DNA of 23,267 nt from NCBI GenBank assembly GCA_001783465.1, contig MFMI01000029.1, forward strand, positions 10,057 through 33,323, in the 5' to 3' direction. Numbering within the stretch: position 1 is the first letter of the stretch; the number at the start of each line of letters is the position of its first letter. The translations under genes and the position numbers were made by a program. This document shows, piece by piece, positions 19,208 through 23,267 of this stretch. The notes beneath the pieces were generated by a model. It saw only the letters and a program-made list of their open reading frames with translations, made no database searches and was not told the origin of the DNA. This DNA comes from Candidatus Kaiserbacteria bacterium RIFCSPLOWO2_02_FULL_54_13 (GTDB taxonomy: Bacteria; Patescibacteriota; Minisyncoccia; Phycocordibacterales; Phycocordibacteraceae).

Positions 19208-19602
19208 TATGCTGCCGGAGTTACTTCTGGAGCTGGCTCGGCTTCGGCAACGACTTCTACCTCGGTGGGCACTGGTGCTACGGTCTCCTCCTTTCCGCCG
19301 GAGGCGGACCCGCCTTCGGTGGGCTTCTGTGGCGTGTGCTTCTGGAGCACATTCACCTTCTTGCCCTGAATCACGCCTTTGTTCACCAAGAGGTTGTGGA
19401 TAGAGCCGGTCGGCTGGGCGCCCTTGCTAATCCACTCTTTCACGCTCTCTTCATTCAGGGTGAGCGCCTTGCTCCGCGGGTTGTAGGTGCCGAGGAGCTC
19501 CACGATATTGCCGGCCTTGGCGGCGCGCTCCTTCTCCAAAACGACAATGCGAAATGCCGGATCATTGGTCCGGCCGATGCGCTGAAATCGAATCATCAAC
19601 AT
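19207..19602 (-). CDS. rpsP: Small ribosomal subunit protein bS16 with extended tail
   Basis: bS16 is an assembly protein of the 30S subunit. The conserved core is residues 1-85 (MLMIRFQRIGRTNDPAFRIVV, minus its last residue the diagnostic start; LGTYNPRS; WISKGAQPTGSIHNLL). About 45 further residues rich in Pro, Glu, Val and Ala form a low-complexity tail not needed in short bS16 proteins. The tail opens with EGGSASGGKEE, encoded by a palindromic repeat shared with rpoC. ATG 19602 fits the family; ATG 19596 is the alternative. A promoter with an extended -10 lies directly upstream, giving a near-leaderless message, divergent from rnr. Confidence 0.95.
   Translation of the reverse strand: MLMIRFQRIGRTNDPAFRIVVLEKERAAKAGNIVELLGTYNPRSKALTLNEESVKEWISKGAQPTGSIHNLLVNKGVIQGKKVNVLQKHTPQKPTEGGSASGGKEETVAPVPTEVEVVAEAEPAPEVTPAA
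19289..19323. repeat. In-frame palindromic repeat inside rpsP
   Basis: This is the partner of 11115-11149 in rpoC (31 of 35 bases). The hairpin core TCCGCC-GGA-GGCGGA is at 19294-19308. It marks the junction between the bS16 core and its low-complexity tail. Confidence 0.8.
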
Positions 19603-19611
19603 GATTGGCGC

Positions 19612-19640
19612 ACTATAGCAGAGGTGCTACAGTTGGGCAA
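19612..19640 (-). promoter_or_regulatory. rpsP-khpA-trmD promoter
   Basis: Minus-strand TTGCCC (19635-19640) and TG-C-TATAGT (extended -10, hexamer 19612-19617) are 17 bp apart. The start would fall about 3 nt before the rpsP ATG. The -35 touches the rnr start codon region, so the divergent promoters must interfere. Confidence 0.55.
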
Positions 19641-21584
19641 ATGGCGGAGAATCTATACGAAGGCCCCATAACGATGACCCGCAAGGGCATCGGCTTTTTT
19701 GCTGTAGAAGGGCAAGAGGAGGACCTGCTGATACCGGCTGAATGGGCGGGCCACGCGCTCGCGGGCGACATCGTGAAGGTCACTCCCGCAGGCATATACC
19801 GCGACCCGAGAGGAGTGATGCCGCCGCGCGCCTCTGGCAAGGTAGTTGAAATCGTTTCAAGAGCCCGAGAAACATTTGTCGGGACTCTGGTTGAGGAGGA
19901 TGGCCTTACCCTCTTGGCTCCTGACTATAAGAAGATGTATGTACCCATTGTCATCCGCGACCGCGGCGAGGCACCAATCGGCCACAAAGTGCTCGTGCGT
20001 CTCGGTGAGTGGGCCGCCGACAAGGAATATCCGCTAGGTCACATTGAACAGGTTATCGGGCCCGCAGGCGTGCACGAGACCGAAATGCGCGCGCTCGCCT
20101 TGGGCCAGGGATTCTCATCCGACTTCCCTCCCGGTGTCGTTGCCGATGCAGAGCTTCTGGAGAAAAATGGTGCAACAATACTTGCTGAAGAAGCAAAAAA
20201 TCCAAAACGCCGTGACTTCAGAAATGTGCCCACATGTACCATTGACCCCTTTGACGCAAAGGACTTTGATGATGCACTCTCTGTGCAAAAACTCCCTGAT
20301 GGAAATATAGAAGTCGGCGTCCACATCGCCGATGTCTCATTCTTCGTGAAGCCCGGCACCGAACTTGATACAGAAGCCCTTGCGCGCGCCACATCTGTCT
20401 ATCTCGTAGACCGCACCATCCCGATGCTCCCCGAAGTGCTCTCCAACGACCTTTGCTCGCTCCGACAAGACGAAGACCGTCTCGCGGTCTCGGCGGTCTT
20501 CACGCTTGATGCTGACGCAAACATTAAGGACACATGGTTTGGCGAGACGGTTATCCATTCCAATAAACGCTTCACGTATGAAAATGCACAGGAGGTGCTG
20601 GACGCGGGCAAAGGCACGATGTATGAAGAACTTTCCACACTGCTCGCACTTTCTAAAAAGATTCGCGCGTCCCGAGCGAAGCGAGGGGCAATAGAATTTG
20701 ATACTGCCGAAGTGAAGGTGGAGCTGGACGCCGAAGGTAAGCCGATTGCCGTACACTTGAAAGAGCGCAAGGCGACCAATCTCTTGATTGAGGACTTTAT
20801 GCTTCTCGCAAATGAAGCAGTGGCAAAGCATCTTTCCAAATTGACGAGTAATGGCGGCCCGCACTTCCAGTCACTCTATCGCGTCCACGACGAGCCGGAC
20901 ACCGACCGTATAGAGAATCTCGCGCATCTCCTGCGCGTGATGGGCTACCACCTGAAGACCTCGGGCGCTGGTAAGGTGACGGGCGCAGAGCTGAATAAAC
21001 TTCTTGAATCAGTAAAAGGGAAGCCGGAGGAGTATTTAATAAAGACCGCGACGCTCCGTTCTATGAGCAAGGCGGTGTACGCGACCCGCAACATCGGCCA
21101 CTTCGGCCTCGCCTTTGATTTCTACACCCACTTCACTTCGCCGATACGCCGCTATCCCGACCTCGTCATCCACCGGCTCGTGAAGGCGCACACAGGCGGC
21201 GTTCCCATCACCGCCACAGAGATGCAGGACTTTGATAAGCTCGCGCTTCACGCCTCGGAGCGCGAGGTCGCGGCCTCTGATGCCGAGCGCGACTCTATTA
21301 AGATGAAGCAGGTAGAATTCCTCGCGCTGCGCGTGGGCGAAGAGTTTAACGCGGTCATTTCTGGTGTTACTGATAGGGGCCTCTATGTGGAGCTCGCCGA
21401 GACGCATGCCGATGGGATGATAAATATCAGGGCGGTCGGTGATGACTACTTTGAATATGAAGAAAAGCACTACCGCCTCGTCGGCCGTCGCACGCACAAG
21501 ACATACCAGCTCGGTGACCCCATCCGCGTCAAACTGTCAGCGGCGCGAATTGCAGAAAAGGAGTTAGATTTTGTCCCTGTTTAA
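19641..21584 (+). CDS. rnr: Ribonuclease R (RNB family 3'-5' exoribonuclease)
   Basis: RNase R degrades structured RNA from the 3' end. The 647-residue product has an N-terminal OB/cold-shock domain (GPITMTRKGIGFFAV), the RNB catalytic domain with DPFDAKDFDDA (about 200-211; four Asp bind magnesium), HIADVSFFV, VDRTIPMLPEVLSNDLCSL and HFTSPIRRYPDLVIHRL, and a C-terminal S1 domain (GVTDRGLYVELAETHADGMI). It lacks the long N-terminal helix-turn-helix and the Lys-rich tail of E. coli RNase R. I chose ATG 19641; a TTG at 19605 would overlap the rpsP promoter. The last codons (EKELDFVPV) recur as a displaced copy at 21699-21737. Confidence 0.94.
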   Translation: MAENLYEGPITMTRKGIGFFAVEGQEEDLLIPAEWAGHALAGDIVKVTPAGIYRDPRGVMPPRASGKVVEIVSRARETFVGTLVEEDGLTLLAPDYKKMYVPIVIRDRGEAPIGHKVLVRLGEWAADKEYPLGHIEQVIGPAGVHETEMRALALGQGFSSDFPPGVVADAELLEKNGATILAEEAKNPKRRDFRNVPTCTIDPFDAKDFDDALSVQKLPDGNIEVGVHIADVSFFVKPGTELDTEALARATSVYLVDRTIPMLPEVLSNDLCSLRQDEDRLAVSAVFTLDADANIKDTWFGETVIHSNKRFTYENAQEVLDAGKGTMYEELSTLLALSKKIRASRAKRGAIEFDTAEVKVELDAEGKPIAVHLKERKATNLLIEDFMLLANEAVAKHLSKLTSNGGPHFQSLYRVHDEPDTDRIENLAHLLRVMGYHLKTSGAGKVTGAELNKLLESVKGKPEEYLIKTATLRSMSKAVYATRNIGHFGLAFDFYTHFTSPIRRYPDLVIHRLVKAHTGGVPITATEMQDFDKLALHASEREVAASDAERDSIKMKQVEFLALRVGEEFNAVISGVTDRGLYVELAETHADGMINIRAVGDDYFEYEEKHYRLVGRRTHKTYQLGDPIRVKLSAARIAEKELDFVPV

Positions 21585-21594
21585 GCCGCTCTCC

Positions 21595-21621
21595 CCCGTT
21601 GAAAATCTGATTTCTAACGGG
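21595..21621 (+). terminator. Hairpin after rnr
   Basis: CCCGTT (21595-21600) pairs with AACGGG (21616-21621), with GAAAATC and GATTTC pairing inside. It starts 10 nt after the stop. No T tract follows, so efficiency as a terminator is doubtful. Confidence 0.5.
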
Positions 21622-21645
21622 ACCCGCATCGCTGAGTTTGATCGG

Positions 21646-21690
21646 GGTATCCACAACTTGTCGCTATAGCTACATCTCGTGGATATCTAT
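21646..21690. repeat. CTATAG-centred palindrome, site 3
   Basis: GGTATCCAC (21646-21654) faces GTGGATATC (21679-21687; 8 of 9 pair) around GCTATAGC (21663-21670). Its right half (CTATAG, 9 nt, GTGGATA, then CT, TACAAAA) matches site 2 at 6538-6571 with the same spacing. It lies between the rnr stop and the displaced rnr tail. Confidence 0.75.
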
Positions 21691-21698
21691 ACAAAACA

Positions 21699-21737
21699 AG
21701 ATACGACGAAAAAGAGCTTGATTTTGTGCCGGCCTAA
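21699..21737 (+). pseudogene. Displaced second copy of the rnr 3' end
   Basis: The 39 nt encode RYDEKELDFVPA and TAA; the true rnr ends RIAEKELDFVPV and TAA. From the first Glu codon on, 23 of 30 bases agree and every difference but the last codon is synonymous. The frame is closed upstream by TGA at 21639-21641 and has no similarity to rnr before 21699. This mirrors the rpoD case at 5796-5837. Confidence 0.75.
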
Positions 21738-21768
21738 AGAAAAAGGCGCGGATTCGCAGATCCGCGCC
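21738..21768 (-). terminator. Intrinsic terminator for the minus strand
   Basis: On the minus strand GGCGCGGAT (21768-21760) pairs perfectly with ATCCGCGCC (21753-21745) around a 6-nt loop, followed by TTTTTCTTT. It terminates transcription arriving from smc or from the structured region 21769-21985. Confidence 0.88.
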
Positions 21769-21985
21769 CCTAGCCGTGACGATCAAACGTTTGCGGCGCA
21801 TGTCAGATTTATAACCCCGAGGGAGCCTTCTCCTGTCGACATGGGAGAAGTGAAAGAAGAGGTACTGGGAACGCAGTGCCCGGCTTTACCCGTCGGCCCA
21901 CGGCTCTTCGCCCCGCCTTCCCTCACGGAACCTAACTTCAACCGCGGTCGGTCTCCGCGATAGAAATAAGGTACCCCTTAATCTT
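21769..21985 (-). ncRNA. Possible structured RNA or long smc 3' UTR, family not recognised
   Basis: This 217-nt spacer holds no credible gene. Read on the minus strand it is GC- and purine-rich with many possible stems: CGCGG/CCGCG near 21962-21946, GGGTAC/GTACC closing about 100 nt, and CTTCTCC/GGAGAAG around a TGTCGACA loop near 21827-21851. It ends in the strong terminator at 21738-21768. I found no match to the conserved cores of tmRNA, RNase P RNA or SRP RNA. It may be an independent small RNA or only the smc 3' UTR. Confidence 0.3.
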
Positions 21986-23267
21986 TTATTTTGCGACGGC
22001 AACTGCTTCTTCAAACTTTACAGACAATAGCTTACTGACACCGTCGCCGCCCATCGTGACGCCGTAGAGGATGCTGGTACGGCTCATTGTTTCGCGATTG
22101 TGCGTGATGACGATGAGCTGACTCTTCTTCGCGAGGTTTTCTATCATATCGCCGTAGCGCCGGCTGTTCGCCTCGTCAAGCGCGGCGTCGGTCTCGTCCA
22201 ATATGAGAAATGGCGGCGGATTCACCTGGCTCATCGCGAAGATGAGCGCGATAGAGGTGAGCGCCCGTTCCCCGCCCGAGAGTTGCATCAGGGAACGTAT
22301 CTTCTTTTTCGGCAAATTCACGGCGATTTCTATGCCCGGCCGTTCCTCGGCCTTTGGTCCCATTCCCTCGTCGTATGACTTCTCGGGATCTTCGGACTCC
22401 TCTACGTCGTCCTCGACTTCAAGAGTGAGCTTCGCGCCGCCGCCGCCAAACATTAAAGCGAAGTATTCACCGAACGAGGCATTCACCTTCGCGAGCCCCT
22501 CGGAAAAATGCTTCTGGAGCTCTGTGTCCAAATCGTCAATCAGGGCCCCGAGGCCGGAGGCCGACTTCGCGAGGTCATCCAATTCTTTGGCGAGAAATGC
22601 CTCGCGCTCGGAGACTTCTTTATGCTCATGCCTAATCTCTTCGCCCGTACCGCCCGCCTCTTCCAGGCGGATCTTCATCCGTTCAAGCGTGTGCCGGCGG
22701 CCTTCTTGCACCTTTCGCTCTTCGTTTGGCATATGCGCGAGCGGTTCGTAGGAGATGACCGCCGTACCGGCGAGCGCGAGCGTCTCTGCCTTATCGCGTT
22801 CAAGATTCTCGGCAGAAAGTTTGAGTTCATATTCGCGCGCTTCGCTCTTCGCCACCTCGCCCTCCTCATGCGACTTCGCCTGTGCGAAACCAAGAATACG
22901 GCGGCGCACTTCTCTCCCCGTCTCTTCAAGAGCGACCATCGCTTCGCGCGCGCGGGCGCGCGCGTGTTCGGCCTTCTCAAGAGCGGCGGACACCTTTGCA
23001 TATTTCTCGGCGAGTTCGGTGCGCTGGGTCTCCAGTTTGAATGCCGCATCTTCTTCTTCGGTAAAGCGTTCGTCGCTCGGCGAGCCGTATCGGGTGAAGA
23101 AAAATTTAACCGCATTTCTGATAGCGTCAAGCGCCGCGCGCATCGCATCATTGCTGTTACCCGCGCTCTCGGCCTGCCTCTCCACCTCAATGTGGAGCGC
23201 TTCAAGCTCTTCGCGCGGAACTTTTGCATACGGCTCGCGTGCGACCGCGGCCGCGCGGCGCTTCACC
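21986..23267 (-). CDS. smc: Chromosome segregation protein SMC, C-terminal part (5' end outside window)
   Basis: About 427 residues of the C-terminal half are visible. A long charged coiled coil rich in Glu, Ala, Arg and Lys (about residues 1-270 of the fragment) leads to the ATPase head. The head shows the ABC signature LSGGERALTSIALIFA, Walker B with the D-loop (PFLILDETDAALDEANSRRY) and the switch His (LIVITHNRETM). SMC dimers with ScpA/ScpB organise and segregate the chromosome. The acidic insert after FGGGGAKLTLEVEDD (about 25 residues rich in Glu, Asp and Pro) is typical of CPR SMC. The frame runs off the window at 23267, so the hinge and Walker A are not seen. Confidence 0.95.
   Translation of the reverse strand, partial: VKRRAAAVAREPYAKVPREELEALHIEVERQAESAGNSNDAMRAALDAIRNAVKFFFTRYGSPSDERFTEEEDAAFKLETQRTELAEKYAKVSAALEKAEHARARAREAMVALEETGREVRRRILGFAQAKSHEEGEVAKSEAREYELKLSAENLERDKAETLALAGTAVISYEPLAHMPNEERKVQEGRRHTLERMKIRLEEAGGTGEEIRHEHKEVSEREAFLAKELDDLAKSASGLGALIDDLDTELQKHFSEGLAKVNASFGEYFALMFGGGGAKLTLEVEDDVEESEDPEKSYDEGMGPKAEERPGIEIAVNLPKKKIRSLMQLSGGERALTSIALIFAMSQVNPPPFLILDETDAALDEANSRRYGDMIENLAKKSQLIVITHNRETMSRTSILYGVTMGGDGVSKLLSVKFEEAVAVAK

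Noticed and set aside
21679..21963. 94-codon plus-strand open frame in the rnr-smc spacer
   Set aside because: It runs through the displaced rnr tail in another frame, through a strong terminator stem and through the structured region. It has no Shine-Dalgarno sequence or recognisable motif.
21769..21985. tmRNA, RNase P RNA or SRP RNA
   Set aside because: The conserved cores of these RNAs (tag-peptide frame and T-arm end, the GAGGAAAGTCCGGGC block, the SRP GGAAG/AGCAG loop) are not present on either strand.
22945..22966. Alternating CG tract in smc (possible Z-DNA)
   Set aside because: It encodes a plain Ala-Arg run in the coiled coil and is explained by GC-rich codon choice.

Overview
This looks like a chromosomal segment of a Candidate Phyla Radiation (Patescibacteria) bacterium, most likely a GC-rich Parcubacteria/Paceibacteria lineage. 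That placement is an inference. It rests on minimal, tightly overlapped housekeeping genes, a PrmC reduced to its catalytic part, an rpsP-khpA-trmD block without rimM or rplS, small membrane proteins, and a PaaX/Cas2-like protein without any CRISPR array. The standard bacterial code (table 11) fits every gene; no in-frame TGA needs reassignment.

Layout. 1-2142 (+): tail of a glycine-rich, probably RNA-binding protein and its terminator, then prmC, a two-TM small protein, a GIY-YIG nuclease cassette and a membrane PH-domain protein, joined by 1-4 nt overlaps. 2143-4863 (+): a spacer holding an orphan 16S rRNA 3' tail motif, then hisS, a DEDDy exonuclease and a DsbA-like thioredoxin-fold protein. 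4869-6874: a long hairpin, then on the minus strand a PD-(D/E)XK nuclease and a PaaX/Cas2-like gene bracketed by palindromes. This block lies between rpoD and a displaced second copy of the last 14 codons of rpoD. 6875-16977 (-): rpoB-rpoC and dnaG-rpoD, the transcription and primase core. 17258-19602 (-): an unrecognised membrane protein, trmD, khpA and rpsP. 19641-21584 (+): rnr, followed by a second, displaced copy of its own 3' end. 21738-23267 (-): a structured GC-rich region ending in a terminator, and the C-terminal part of smc.

The genes are core information processing: transcription, primase, tRNA charging and modification, ribosome, RNA decay and chromosome organisation. The unusual content lies between and inside them. 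(1) The 3' ends of rpoD and rnr are both duplicated downstream, with mostly synonymous differences. The DNA between the copies shares CTATAG-centred palindromes in both cases, and in the rpoD case two such palindromes bracket the PaaX/Cas2-like gene. This suggests relics of an integrative element family that targets gene 3' ends. (2) The GIY-YIG gene has a perfect 15-bp inverted repeat at its ends and a 7-bp direct repeat at its junctions; removing it would restore an exact ATGA gene overlap. (3) A 41-bp, nearly palindromic element occurs twice, identical and inverted, 8.2 kb apart. (4) A palindromic insertion is shared in frame by rpoC and rpsP, and perfect hairpins with 3-nt loops lie inside prmC, trmD and the nuclease gene. 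All of these were found by eye; none has been searched against a genome or database.
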